Assembly (NCBI GenBank): GCA_965262875.1
Contig: OZ253569.1
Coordinates: forward strand, 4,650,001 to 4,714,000
DNA length: 64,000 bases
Reading direction: 5' to 3'
Source: JBALVT01 sp965262875
GTDB lineage: Bacteria; Pseudomonadota; Gammaproteobacteria; Pseudomonadales; Halieaceae
Shown here: one piece after another, positions 25,716 through 34,979 of the stretch
Position numbering within the stretch: the stretch's first letter is position 1
Layout of the letters: each line of letters opens with the position of its first letter
Notes under the pieces: model-generated
Seen by the model: the letters and a program-made list of their open reading frames with translations, nothing else
Told to the model about the DNA's origin: nothing
Databases searched by the model: none
Program-made: the position numbers and the translations under genes

Positions 25716-26689
25716 CAGTCGGTTGGCGAGGCGTAATTACACTCTTTCCGATAGCGCGCCGGGGTACAGCCGTATTCCGTTTTGAAGGAACGACTGAAGT
25801 GGGAGGCGTCCTTGAAACCCAATTGATAGGCAATGTTTGATACCGAATACCCCGCGTAGGCCGCGTCAGACAGGGCCGACTTGCAGGCTTCCAGCCGCAT
25901 GCCGAGGATGTAACGTGAAATCGATACACTCTGCGTTTCGAATAGCATGTGAAGATAGCGTGTCGATATCTCATGCGCGGCGGCAATCCAATCGGGGGTC
26001 AGTCGCTCATCGTCGAGGTGTCGGCGGATGAAATGTTTAATACGCTGTATGTGCTCGTGTTTGACCCCGATGTCGATCTGGTCGCGGCGCTGCGCATTCT
26101 GAGCGTAACCCAGGGTCGTCGACAGCAGGTCGATGACGTTGGCCTCCAAACGTTTCGCCAATAGACTGTCCATGGTATCCATGCGACTGCCGATAGAGCT
26201 GACAAACTGGGTAAACAAGCCATTGGCTCCTACTCGCGAGTCCATGAGAACACCCAGGTGCTGAGTGGGCTGGTGCACACATTCGTCCATCAAGTTTTGT
26301 GGGATCGACAATACCATCTGGGCATAGTCAGATGGGAAGTGAAGCTCGTAGGGCTCAGAGCTCAGGCACACGGTGAAGTCGCCGGGCCGCAAGTGCGCCT
26401 CGCGCCCACACTGCTGAACCACGGCTTCACCGTGCACTTGAATCTTGATTAGATAGGCAGCGTCGGACACTTGGCTGATATGACTGCGCCTCCGATAGGC
26501 GTCCAGGGGGGAGCTCTTTATCGCAGCAAAGCCGACATCTCCCAACTGATGGCTGACGAGGTCACCTTCGAACAAACTTCCCGCGTCTTGGCGTGAGGCG
26601 AAGGACATGGGAAAAAACGTGTCGCTGACCTGACTGAGGAAATAGTCTAATCGCTCGGTCGTCGGAATATTGTCGATGCAGCTTGTCAT
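25715..26689 (-). CDS. AraC-family regulator, FeaR-like, copy 1
   Basis: A 324-residue regulator with an N-terminal AraC-binding-like sensor domain and a C-terminal double helix-turn-helix: WIAAAHEISTRYLHMLFETQ for the first, and SVSNIAYQLGFKDASHFSRSF for the second. The layout and length match FeaR, the activator of phenylethylamine and tyramine oxidation genes in enterobacteria. Its position between the amine dehydrogenase operon and the nitrilase block supports control of one or both. AAGGTGAG precedes the ATG. The identity as FeaR is inference. Confidence 0.82.
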   Translation of the reverse strand: MTSCIDNIPTTERLDYFLSQVSDTFFPMSFASRQDAGSLFEGDLVSHQLGDVGFAAIKSSPLDAYRRRSHISQVSDAAYLIKIQVHGEAVVQQCGREAHLRPGDFTVCLSSEPYELHFPSDYAQMVLSIPQNLMDECVHQPTQHLGVLMDSRVGANGLFTQFVSSIGSRMDTMDSLLAKRLEANVIDLLSTTLGYAQNAQRRDQIDIGVKHEHIQRIKHFIRRHLDDERLTPDWIAAAHEISTRYLHMLFETQSVSISRYILGMRLEACKSALSDAAYAGYSVSNIAYQLGFKDASHFSRSFKTEYGCTPARYRKECNYASPTD

Positions 26690-27063
26690 GATCTCACCTT
26701 AGCGCCGTTCAGATACTAATTCAACGAACCCAGGGGTTGTCCCAATGATGATTTTACTGACTTCGCGTTGGTCGGGGATCAATCCGCTTACCTGGAAGCC
26801 TATCAGTACCGCGAGGGTTTTCCTACCGTGCCACGCCTGCGGTTTTGCGACTGGAAATATGACAACCTCACTGTATAACTGACAATCTTGCTTAGATCGT
26901 TTTTAACTACAGTGCATAACATGACTAAATGTTGTGCCCTTTTCATCATGGCCTGAGATATTCACCCAGTCATATAATTAACTATCTAGCTAGCACCCTG
27001 TGTTTGAAAACTAATGCTTGCGAGTAAAAAACCTAGATATTAATTAATGGCGGAGATGAGACA
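26690..27063. promoter_or_regulatory. Divergent control region, regulator 1 / TonB receptor 2
   Basis: The 374 bp separate the minus-strand AraC gene from the plus-strand receptor. The left half holds a coding-like scrap (26720-26878). The right half is AT-rich and contains the upstream region of the receptor, whose ATG follows GGAGATGAG. GAAAACTAATG at 27007-27017 also occurs upstream of the aldehyde dehydrogenase gene. I cannot pick a specific promoter or AraC half-site with confidence. Confidence 0.4.
26720..26878 (+). pseudogene. C-terminal scrap of an unidentified protein
   Basis: An open frame between TAA (26717-26719) and TAA (26876-26878) has no start codon, yet it reads like real protein: DDFTDFALVGDQSAYLEAYQ, then YREGFPTVPRLRFCDWKYDN. 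Its residue make-up, ending neatly at a stop after DNLTV, suggests the surviving tail of a lost gene. The family is not recognised. No in-frame ATG or ribosome site is available, so it is not expected to be expressed. Confidence 0.4.
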
Positions 27064-29496
27064 ATGAACCTCACACTAAAACCCACGAAGCTAGCGCTGT
27101 TAATATGCTCTAACTTTGCTTTGGCCGGGGCTGTACCAGCGTTCGGACAAAGCGGTATTGTACTGGAGGAGATAGTAGTCACAGCGCAAAAACGTTCGGA
27201 AAGTTTACAAGATACTCCGATAGCGATAACTGCGTTCACAGCGACAGCACTAGCAGATAAAGGCGTCAACGATATTTCAGAGATCGCATTCTTCACTCCT
27301 AACTTAGTCTTTGATACTACATCGCCCATTGGTGGTGTTTCGTCAGGTGCAGCGGTGTTTATTCGGGGTATCGGCAACACAGATTTTAGCCTGACGACTG
27401 ATCCAGGTGTTGGTACCTATGTAGATGGGGTTTATGTTTCTCGCTCGGTGGGTGGCGTACTCGACGTACTTGATGTAGAACGCATCGAGGTTCTGCGTGG
27501 ACCTCAGGGAACTCTGTTTGGTCGTAATACCATTGGCGGTGCAATCAATATTATCTCCCGTCAGCCTGCCGCGGAATTTGAGGCTTTTATTGAGGTAACT
27601 GCAGGTAATGAAGGCCGAGTGAATGTGCGCGCTTCAGTTGATGTTCCGCTCAGTGACACGATAAAAACCGCTTGGTCGATTTCAAGCAAAAACCGTGACG
27701 GCTTTGTCGATCGCCCATTAGCAGGCGACGAGCTGGGTGATGAAGAGCGACTTTCTTTACGTGGCGCTGCGGCTTATACGCCTAACGATAGATGGGATTT
27801 TCAAGCATCAGTCGATTACACAGACATTGATGAGAGTGCCGCTCCATCGGTCGGTGTCGGCTTTACTGCAGCATTTCCTGATGGCACACCCGGTGGTGCT
27901 GGTGTTGTTGGTGCTGCCTTGGTAGAGAATTTCTCTTTCCCACTCCCAACAGGTAATAGGTTGGGCCCTCTTGCTCCAGGATCTCTTTCGCCCACTGGTG
28001 ATTTTTTTGAAATTGTTGGTGGTGGTCTAGGTATATTTAATCAGTTTGTGGTTGCTGATATTGACGCCGATGTCTCATTTGGTGATTCAATTTCATTCTC
28101 ACAAGTTGAAGTTTTTGGTACTACCTTCACAGCCAACTATCATGGCAACAATTTTGATTTAAAATACACAGGTTCGCATCGGAATACCGAAAGTCGATTT
28201 GCCAATGACGCTGATAACTCACCTTTTCAAATCACTGAAATTGTCAATGATAACTACGATGTAGACCAAACAACTCATGAATTGCAACTTACTGGTGTAG
28301 CTGTTGAAGGTCGTTTAAAGTATGCGGTAGGTATTTTTTACTTTGATGAGGAAGGGACTGATGACGTTAATGTACCAGTGACTATTCCAGCGCCTGGCAC
28401 AGGCCCTGGTGGCGGCGCTGGTTTCCAGGCTGCCATTAGAAATGATGCTTTTGTAGAGAACACCAGTGAAGCAGCCTACGTTCAAGCAACCTACGACGTC
28501 AACGATACCTGGTCTGCGACGGCTGGCATTCGCTACACTGAAGACGATAAGAGCTATGCCTTTACTCAAAATATTGGCGCAAACCTCGCCGGCGACCCGC
28601 TTCTTTTCTTGATTGGTGCGGCGGGTGTTGAAGCACAACTTGAGCCAGGTGGTCCTTTGGTGCCTGGGTTCATACCACTGGTTGGTGATGGTACTGGTAG
28701 TGTCAATGAAACCTTTGATGAAACTCAGTTTTACTTTGGTTTAGATACAAACCTGAATGAGAATACATTGCTTTACTACAGCTTTTCTCAAGGCTTCAAG
28801 AGTGGTGGTTTCGTATTACGTTACGTAGCAGCTGTTCCTGAGGTACTGTCATTTGATCCGGAAACATTGAATTCCCATGAAATCGGCCTTAAATGGCAGA
28901 GTTCGGATAACCGCTTCCGTGTAAACGCAGCTTTGTTTACTTCAGAGTATGACGATATTCAAGTTACGTTCTTCGATACATTGGGTGGCCCTCTTACTGC
29001 CAACGCGGGCAGTGCCGACATTGACGGATTTGAACTTGAAGTGACAGCCGTGTTGACCGACAACTTTAAAGTTGAATTAGGGTATGGATTTGTTGATGCT
29101 CAATACAGTGAGGTCAACCCCGTTCCAGGCTTGTCTTCGGCTATTACGGTGGACTCTAAGTTGGTTAATACTCCGGAAAATACTTTTAGCCTAGGGTTTG
29201 AGTATATAACGACGGTTGCCACCAAAGACCTGACGTTCCGCGTAGATTATTCGTACACCGATGACTTGTTTAACGATTCTCAAAACTCCCCATTCTTGTT
29301 TCAAGAAGCAGCCAGCTTTGTTAACGCTTCGGCCCGTCTAGACCTCACTGACAATAGTGAAGTTGTATTGTGGGTAGAGAACCTTGGTGACGAACGCGTC
29401 ATTGTTAGCGGTAATTCAAACTTTGGCTTGGGTTTTCATTCCGCAGTGCCGAATCGTCCTCGTGAGTATGGCGTTACTTATCGCCATCGCTTTTAG
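27064..29496 (+). CDS. TonB-dependent outer-membrane receptor 2
   Basis: An 810-residue receptor. A signal peptide (about residues 1-28) and a TonB box EIVVTAQKR at 36-44 are followed by the plug with VERIEVLRGPQGTLFGRNT near residue 140 and a long beta-barrel ending TYRHRF. This type is common in marine bacteria for scavenging organic substrates as well as iron chelates. GGAGATGAG precedes the ATG. Only a 77-bp palindrome and a short gap separate it from the nitrilase, so it may import a nitrile or its precursor; that is inference. The coding sequence is more AT-rich than the amine dehydrogenase operon. Confidence 0.92.
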   Translation: MNLTLKPTKLALLICSNFALAGAVPAFGQSGIVLEEIVVTAQKRSESLQDTPIAITAFTATALADKGVNDISEIAFFTPNLVFDTTSPIGGVSSGAAVFIRGIGNTDFSLTTDPGVGTYVDGVYVSRSVGGVLDVLDVERIEVLRGPQGTLFGRNTIGGAINIISRQPAAEFEAFIEVTAGNEGRVNVRASVDVPLSDTIKTAWSISSKNRDGFVDRPLAGDELGDEERLSLRGAAAYTPNDRWDFQASVDYTDIDESAAPSVGVGFTAAFPDGTPGGAGVVGAALVENFSFPLPTGNRLGPLAPGSLSPTGDFFEIVGGGLGIFNQFVVADIDADVSFGDSISFSQVEVFGTTFTANYHGNNFDLKYTGSHRNTESRFANDADNSPFQITEIVNDNYDVDQTTHELQLTGVAVEGRLKYAVGIFYFDEEGTDDVNVPVTIPAPGTGPGGGAGFQAAIRNDAFVENTSEAAYVQATYDVNDTWSATAGIRYTEDDKSYAFTQNIGANLAGDPLLFLIGAAGVEAQLEPGGPLVPGFIPLVGDGTGSVNETFDETQFYFGLDTNLNENTLLYYSFSQGFKSGGFVLRYVAAVPEVLSFDPETLNSHEIGLKWQSSDNRFRVNAALFTSEYDDIQVTFFDTLGGPLTANAGSADIDGFELEVTAVLTDNFKVELGYGFVDAQYSEVNPVPGLSSAITVDSKLVNTPENTFSLGFEYITTVATKDLTFRVDYSYTDDLFNDSQNSPFLFQEAASFVNASARLDLTDNSEVVLWVENLGDERVIVSGNSNFGLGFHSAVPNRPREYGVTYRHRF

Positions 29497-29573
29497 CTAG
29501 AGTTTAGAGTCTGGGGAGGAAGATTATCGCACACTTTGCGCGATAATCTTCCTCCCCAGACTCTAAACTCTAG
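29497..29573. repeat. 77-bp palindromic MITE-like relic of the IS4-like IS
   Basis: Both halves are the right end of the 1560-bp IS, facing each other. A perfect 34-bp stem (29497-29530 with 29540-29573) has a 9-nt loop and ends in CTAG. The right half matches 46 bp of the IS end exactly. It carries no gene and no clear target duplication. It starts directly after the receptor stop codon and would form a very strong hairpin in mRNA, so it may terminate receptor transcripts or stabilise them before the nitrilase gene. Confidence 0.88.
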
Positions 29574-29595
29574 AAGTACAGTTAAAGGAGTAATA

Positions 29596-30597
29596 ATGTC
29601 TACTAAGCCAATTGTAAGAGCCGCAGCGGTACAAGCTGCGCCGATTTTTATGGATCTTAAGGGTACTGTTAAAAAAACAGTAAAACTAATTGAAGAGGCC
29701 TCTAAAAAAGACTGTGATCTAATTGTTTTTCCAGAGACTTGGCTACCAGGCTATCCATGGTATATCTGGTTAAACAACACCATGGATAACATGAAGTATT
29801 TTGGTGACTATCACGCGAATTCACTCGAAGTGGATAGCGAGGAATTTAATACACTTGCACAAGCCGCCAAAGATAATAATATCCACGTGTCTATTGGTGC
29901 CAGCGAGAGAGACCATGGTTCCTTATACATAGCTCAATTTTTATTTGGAAACGATGGGTCACTTTTATCGGGAAGGCGCAAACTAAAGCCAACACACCAA
30001 GAACGAACAGTGTTTGGTGATGGTGATGGCTCTCATTTGGCAGTTACCGAAACAGCCATAGGTCGAATAGGCCAATTAGCCTGCTGGGAACATCTTCAGC
30101 CGCTTACTAAGTACGCTATGTACAGCATGCATGAGCAGATTCACTGCGGCGCTTGGCCATCTTTTTCTGTCATGCCACAGGCGTATGCTTTGGGGCCAGT
30201 ACTGAATAATGCCGCCTCGCAATTGTATGCTGCAGAGGGGCAATGTTTCGCAATCGCAGCTTGCGGCATTATCTCACCTGAAATGATCGACATTATGGTC
30301 GAGAAAGAAGAGCATAAAGCGTTGATTTCTGCCGGTGGTGGTCATGCGGTAATTTATGGGCCAGATGGCGCGCCGTTAGCTGACAAAATACCAGAAAATG
30401 AAGAGGGGCTAGTAATAGCCGATCTGAATATGAGCGCGATTACTATTGCCAAGGTATTTGCAGATCCTGTTGGACATTACTCCAGGCCGGACGTCACTCG
30501 TTTGCTCTTGAATAGACGCCCGCAACCAGTAACCGAGCATTACGTATCTGAAGAAGGTGAGCACGGTTTGGATGAGGTGGAGGATGTGAATAGCTGA
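29596..30597 (+). CDS. Nitrilase (arylacetonitrilase-like)
   Basis: A 333-residue carbon-nitrogen hydrolase of the nitrilase branch, with the triad visible: Glu47 in VFPETWLPGYPW, Lys131 in KLKPTHQERTVFGDGDG, and Cys163 in LACWEHLQPL. These surrounding sequences are typical of true nitrilases rather than amidases. The ATG follows AAAGGAG at good spacing; an upstream in-frame start lies inside the palindrome and is ignored. It would convert a nitrile directly to an acid and ammonia. Next to a phenylacetate pathway, arylacetonitriles are the likely substrates. Confidence 0.9.
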   Translation: MSTKPIVRAAAVQAAPIFMDLKGTVKKTVKLIEEASKKDCDLIVFPETWLPGYPWYIWLNNTMDNMKYFGDYHANSLEVDSEEFNTLAQAAKDNNIHVSIGASERDHGSLYIAQFLFGNDGSLLSGRRKLKPTHQERTVFGDGDGSHLAVTETAIGRIGQLACWEHLQPLTKYAMYSMHEQIHCGAWPSFSVMPQAYALGPVLNNAASQLYAAEGQCFAIAACGIISPEMIDIMVEKEEHKALISAGGGHAVIYGPDGAPLADKIPENEEGLVIADLNMSAITIAKVFADPVGHYSRPDVTRLLLNRRPQPVTEHYVSEEGEHGLDEVEDVNS

Positions 30598-30781
30598 GCG
30601 AACTGAAGCCGAGGCTTCACTACGACCCTGCCTGGCTATCCAATCGGGCGGGGCTATGTATTTAGATGAAATGTGTTGTAATGTAAAAGTCGATTACCGA
30701 CGAGCGCAAGTGTATAGAGTATATTGTTTGTGTAAAATTTTGCGTTCCAGATTCTTTTCTAAGCAAATCAGGAGAAAGAAG

Positions 30782-31756
30782 GTGCCGTTTGTAATTCAAA
30801 AAGGCTATCAAAAGGGTGTCGACGAGTTTGAAGGTTCTGCTCGCTTTGACTACTGGAGTGATGTCGTGTGTGATGAGTTTGTGCAGCTTGCTTGTGATCC
30901 GCAACCTGGTCAAGACGTAAATCATTTTGATGGCAATATTCGTGGTGGAGTGGGTCTGACTGACGTTAATTTCTCAGAGGTGATTTCAGCGCCTCAGATT
31001 GTAAAGCGCACTGCTAAGCAAATTGGTTGTGCTGGTGAGGATGATTTCTTAATCAGTTTTCAAATGAAGAATCAATGTATTGTAAGTCAGTACGGTCGGG
31101 AGGCTGTACTAACTCCAGGTAGTTTTGCTCTTTACGATAGTACTGCGCCATATATTTTGAGTTTCCCAGAGAAATTTCATCAGTTTGTAATCCAGATGCC
31201 TCGCGAAGTGTTAGCAAGGCATTTAGTCGAGCCAGAAAAATATGCGGCCATTAGCATGAACGCTAATAATGGTTTGGGATTGGTTTTAAGGGATTTTATA
31301 TTTTCTTTGGCTGGTGAATTAAGCTCTTCAGAAGTTAAGCCCAGCGAAGTACTATCAGAAAACCTCATTAGCTTGATAGCTCTCTCGTTTAGTTCAACCG
31401 TGGTGCAAAGCGGCTTAACTGAAAGCGAGTGTGTGAAAGATGCTTTAATCAGAAGGATCAAGCAATTTATCGTGAGGAATCTTTTCGACCCCACTTTAAA
31501 TAATAGTAATGTAGCCGAATCGCAGGGTATTTCAATACGTTATCTGCATAAGCTATTTCAAGATCAGGAAGAGTCCATTCACGAAATGATTTTGAACAAA
31601 CGCCTGGCTAAGGCGCATGAGATATTGTTAGATGAGGCTGACAAAAAGCCTACGATAGAAAGCGTGGCCTATAATGTCGGTTTTTCTGGAGCATCGCATT
31701 TTTCGCGTGCGTTCAAGGCCCGATATGGTGTTTGCCCCAGCAATATTCGCTATTAA
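30782..31756 (+). CDS. AraC-family regulator, FeaR-like, copy 2
   Basis: A 324-residue regulator of the same type and length as the one at 25715-26689. It has the N-terminal sensor domain (residues about 20-190) and C-terminal AraC helix-turn-helix pair: VAESQGISIRYLHKLFQDQE, then ESVAYNVGFSGASHFSRAFK. The start chosen is GTG at 30782 (PFVIQKGYQ), which has AGGAGAAAGAAG just upstream; the frame is open 42 codons further up but reads poorly. It follows the nitrilase and probably controls it and receptor 2. An IS4-like copy begins 10 bp after the stop. Confidence 0.85.
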   Translation: MPFVIQKGYQKGVDEFEGSARFDYWSDVVCDEFVQLACDPQPGQDVNHFDGNIRGGVGLTDVNFSEVISAPQIVKRTAKQIGCAGEDDFLISFQMKNQCIVSQYGREAVLTPGSFALYDSTAPYILSFPEKFHQFVIQMPREVLARHLVEPEKYAAISMNANNGLGLVLRDFIFSLAGELSSSEVKPSEVLSENLISLIALSFSSTVVQSGLTESECVKDALIRRIKQFIVRNLFDPTLNNSNVAESQGISIRYLHKLFQDQEESIHEMILNKRLAKAHEILLDEADKKPTIESVAYNVGFSGASHFSRAFKARYGVCPSNIRY

Positions 31757-32848
31757 ATTAATACTTCTAGAGTTTAGAGTCTGGGGAGGAAGATTATCGC
31801 GCAAAGTGTGCGAAAAAACTTGACATAAAGCGGCAAAAAGTTTGCCGCGCCCTATACAGCTTTGCTTTTTAAAAGGTGTATAGGGCGCGGCCTTCAGAAA
31901 GAAATGAATCGATTTCTTCTGGAGGCCGCTATGAACGCAACAGGATGTGCTCGCATCCCCCGCGAACTGTGCTATTGGATAACATTTTTAAGCAAAGCGC
32001 TACCCCCAAGATCCGTAGGCACATTCATTGAACTATTGATCGGCGCTATGTTAACGCCCGCTGGCTTTGTCACCGAAACCTATTTGTTTCTAGACATGCA
32101 AAGGCACTGGACGACGTATTACAAATGGCTTGAAGCCGGAAAGTGGTCCTGGTTGAAGCTGGCAAGACAGTTCGTCTGTCTGGTTCTTAGTGCCAAGAAT
32201 GATCCCGTTCTATATTTAGCGATTGACGATACGGTGAGTCTACGAGCCTCGAAAAAAGCACCGGGCAGCCAGATACATCATCAGCACGGAAATAAGCCGA
32301 ATTTAGCCGCCTATGTTCGTGGTCAATGCTGGGTTAGTTTAGCGGCTGTTTTCAGGCGCACACCGCTGGAGACGACGGCGATACCTCTATTGTTCCGACT
32401 GATACCCAGTGCAGGGAATACGGGCAAGCTGGTCGCAGCGACAGTGATCATGCGTGCTGTTTACCGCTTGTTTGAAGATAAAACGGTGAGGGTATTGGTC
32501 GATTGCTGGTATATGCGCAAACGATTTATCAACGCGATGACAGCGTACGGTTTTACCGTGATTGGCCAGGCGAGAATCGATACGCGGCTTTACGACGAAC
32601 CCCCCGAACGAAAACCGGGGCAACGCGGGCGGCCACGCAAGTATGGCGAAAAACACACACCCAAGCGAATTGCCCACTTTAAAAAGACGGAAGCACTACT
32701 GCGGCTGTACGGAAAAGAACAAAAGGTGAGATACCGTAGTCGGCTCGCCAAGGCAAGGTTCCTTGACGGTCAGTTAGTCAGAGTGAGGTGGTCTAATAGA
32801 TCTGCACAACCCAGTTAAGGGATAATACCCATAACTGGAGATTAAAGA

Positions 32849-34979
32849 ATGAACACAAGAAAGAAATATCCGAAGGAATTCAAGCTGGATGCCGTCAGCC
32901 TGGTACTGGATCAGGGTTACACAAGAATTGAAGCGGCGAAAAGTCTCGACATCAACTCCACCATGTTGGGGCGCTGGGTTAAAGAGCATCAACGATCAAG
33001 TGACGGACACGCTTTCCGCGGAAACGGCAAGCTGACACCGGAGCAGGCAGAAACCCGCCAGTTGAGGGAGGAGAACCGGCGCTTGAAGATGGAGAAAGAT
33101 ATATTAAAAAAAGCGACGGTCTGTGTGCTATGAAGCTGCATAATCGATGAGGGTAGGCCCCTCGACATCGCCTTGCAGGAGGGGATGTCAAACCACCTCA
33201 AGCTGCTGTGTTCAAGAGACATGGTAGTGAGCGTTGAGGAAAAGTCATAGAAAATATGGCAGGTAGGGAATAAGGAGACGAGCGCAAGCGAACCACTCGA
33301 TGAGGTGTCGATAGCTTTTACCCGATGTCGTCAAAACCAGAGACCAGACCGTTTTCTGGGACAAATCAAGAAGTTACCTGTTTACTGACTTGATGGCGAC
33401 CGGCATTAAGGTGGCGTGAACTTATATCCAGGCGATTATGTGGAACATAGGAACCTGTCGTCCTGATGTGAAGGGAGAAGCCGAACTGGTAGTCCCAGGA
33501 AGGTGAGAGTACCGATGCAGGGCACAGGGGCGGAGCACTCCGTAGTAGTGATGAAGCGGCTGTAATGGCGGTGGAGCGAAGGGGGTGCGTTGTTCAGCGA
33601 AGCAAGTTGGTCAACCAATTGGGAGGAACCAATGAGTCAAGCAAAACCGTTTGAAATATCCAAGCATGCTGTATTTGATGCTTGGCGCCAAGTGAAGGCG
33701 AACCGCGGTGCTCATGGAGTAGATGAACAGACGATAACTGAGTTCGAAGGGAACCTGAAAAGTAATCTCTACAGGCTCTGGAACCGTCTCTCATCAGGGA
33801 GCTATTTTCCACCACCGATTCGAGGGGTAGAGATACCTAAGAAGGATGGAAAATTTCGCCAGTTAGGCGTACCGACTGTAGCCGATCGGATTGCGCAGAC
33901 AGTTGTGCGCAACCGGTTTGAAACGCTTGTAGAACCTCACTTTCATCCAGACTCTTATGCCTATCGCAAAGGTAAATCGGCGATAGATGCAATCAGAGTC
34001 ACGCGACAACGTTGCTGGAAATACAGTTGGGTGCTGGAGTTCGATGTGCAAGGGGCGTTCGACAACATTGATCATGCGTTGATGCTAAAAGCAGTTCGGC
34101 ATCATACCCAATGTCGCTGGACGTTACTGTATATCGAGCGCTGGCTAAAGGCTCCGTTGGTTAGAAAGGATGGCAGTATCGTGGAGAGAGACAAGGGTAC
34201 ACCTCAGGGCGGTGTCATTAGCCCGGTGTTATTCAATCTCTATCTGCATTATACCTTCGATCTATGGATGAAAAGGCACTTTCCGCACATTCCATTTGCG
34301 CGCTATGCCGATGATGGGCTGCTACACTGCAACTCGCAGGAAGAAGCCGCTCATTTGCAGGACGTCGTTGGCGAACGCCTGCGTACCTGCGGACTTGATC
34401 TACACCCGAAGAAGACAAAAATTGTGTATTGCCGAGATGCTAACCGTCGAGGGAAGTATCCCAATATCCAATTCGATTTTCTGGGGTATGTATTTCGAGG
34501 TCGGCTGGCCAAAAGTCGGAATGGAAAATACTTCAACAGTTTTAGTCCGGCAGTTAGTCGAACATCTGCAAAACACATTCGACAACGAATGAGTCAGTGG
34601 AATATCGGCAGATGGACGAATGCTGAATTGGAGGACATTGCGAAAAAGTCTAACGCCTCATTGCGAGGGTGGTGGAACTACTTCGGGGTCTTCTACCCGA
34701 GTTCCCTCAAACGCGTGATGGCCCATCTGAACGAAGTTCTGGTGAAATGGGCTGTGAGAAAATACAAACGATTCAAAGGAAGCAAACGCAAAGCAAGAAA
34801 GTGGTTGCGAGGCATCTCCGAAAGAGAGCCGAATTTGCTTTATCACTGGCAACTGGGCATTTTGCCTGCGGTTGGACAATAGGAGCCGTATGACATGAGA
34901 GTGTCACGTACGGTTCTGGGAGAGCATTGTGGGGAAGTTCCACTTTGCCACTCGACTCTTCGCCAAGGAAACAAGGTGA
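32849..34979 (+). CDS. IS3 orfA, interrupted by group II intron
   Basis: Exon 1 (32849-33122) encodes a helix-turn-helix protein (YPKEFKLDAVSLVLDQGYTR) and a leucine-zipper tail ending LKMEKDILKKATV. Exon 2 (34957-34979) adds FFAKETR and a stop. Joining the two at 33122/34957 gives KKATVFFAKETR, the usual end of IS3 OrfA. Unspliced, the frame stops early at 33133 (VCVL). The spliced stop overlaps the GTG start of orfB, so splicing also restores the normal orfA-orfB coupling. Confidence 0.85.
33632..34882 (+). CDS. ltrA: Group II intron reverse transcriptase/maturase
   Basis: A 416-residue intron-encoded protein. The start is ATG at 33632 after TGGGAGGAACC; the frame is open from 33590. Reverse transcriptase blocks are clear: RGVEIPKKDGKFRQLGVPTV, FDVQGAFDNID, GTPQGGVISPVLFNLYLHY and the active site FARYADDGLL. 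The C-terminal maturase (X) domain follows (SNASLRGWWNYFGVFY). No HNH endonuclease domain is seen after it, so mobility probably relies on an endonuclease-independent route. The protein appears intact. Confidence 0.93.
   Translation: MSQAKPFEISKHAVFDAWRQVKANRGAHGVDEQTITEFEGNLKSNLYRLWNRLSSGSYFPPPIRGVEIPKKDGKFRQLGVPTVADRIAQTVVRNRFETLVEPHFHPDSYAYRKGKSAIDAIRVTRQRCWKYSWVLEFDVQGAFDNIDHALMLKAVRHHTQCRWTLLYIERWLKAPLVRKDGSIVERDKGTPQGGVISPVLFNLYLHYTFDLWMKRHFPHIPFARYADDGLLHCNSQEEAAHLQDVVGERLRTCGLDLHPKKTKIVYCRDANRRGKYPNIQFDFLGYVFRGRLAKSRNGKYFNSFSPAVSRTSAKHIRQRMSQWNIGRWTNAELEDIAKKSNASLRGWWNYFGVFYPSSLKRVMAHLNEVLVKWAVRKYKRFKGSKRKARKWLRGISEREPNLLYHWQLGILPAVGQ
34883..34916 (+). ncRNA. Group II intron domain V
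   Basis: A 34-nt catalytic hairpin: GAGCCGTA pairs with TACGGTTC (one G-U pair), then a 2-nt bulge, then TGACAT pairs with GTGTCA around a GAGA (GNRA) tetraloop. The AGC catalytic triad lies at the base. Domain VI (about 34917-34952) follows and leads to the 3' splice site at 34956. Confidence 0.9.

Larger units (their letters stand above)
33123..34956 (+). mobile_element. Group II intron with reverse transcriptase
   Basis: An 1834-nt intron starting GTGTG and ending AC, consistent with GUGYG...AY boundaries. The ends are set by restoration of the orfA frame. About 500 nt of non-coding sequence (33123-33631, domains I-IV) precede the reverse transcriptase gene, and domains V and VI follow it. 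It sits in plus orientation, the same as the host gene, so it can be removed by splicing. Confidence 0.88.

Noticed and set aside
15632..31766. Composite transposon bounded by IS4-like copies 2 and 3
   Set aside because: Each copy has its own 9-bp target duplication, so they fit independent insertions better than a mobilised unit.
33123..33589. Possible separate small genes in the 5' part of the group II intron
   Set aside because: The stretch is structured RNA (domains I-IV). Short frames there have no ribosome site or recognisable product.
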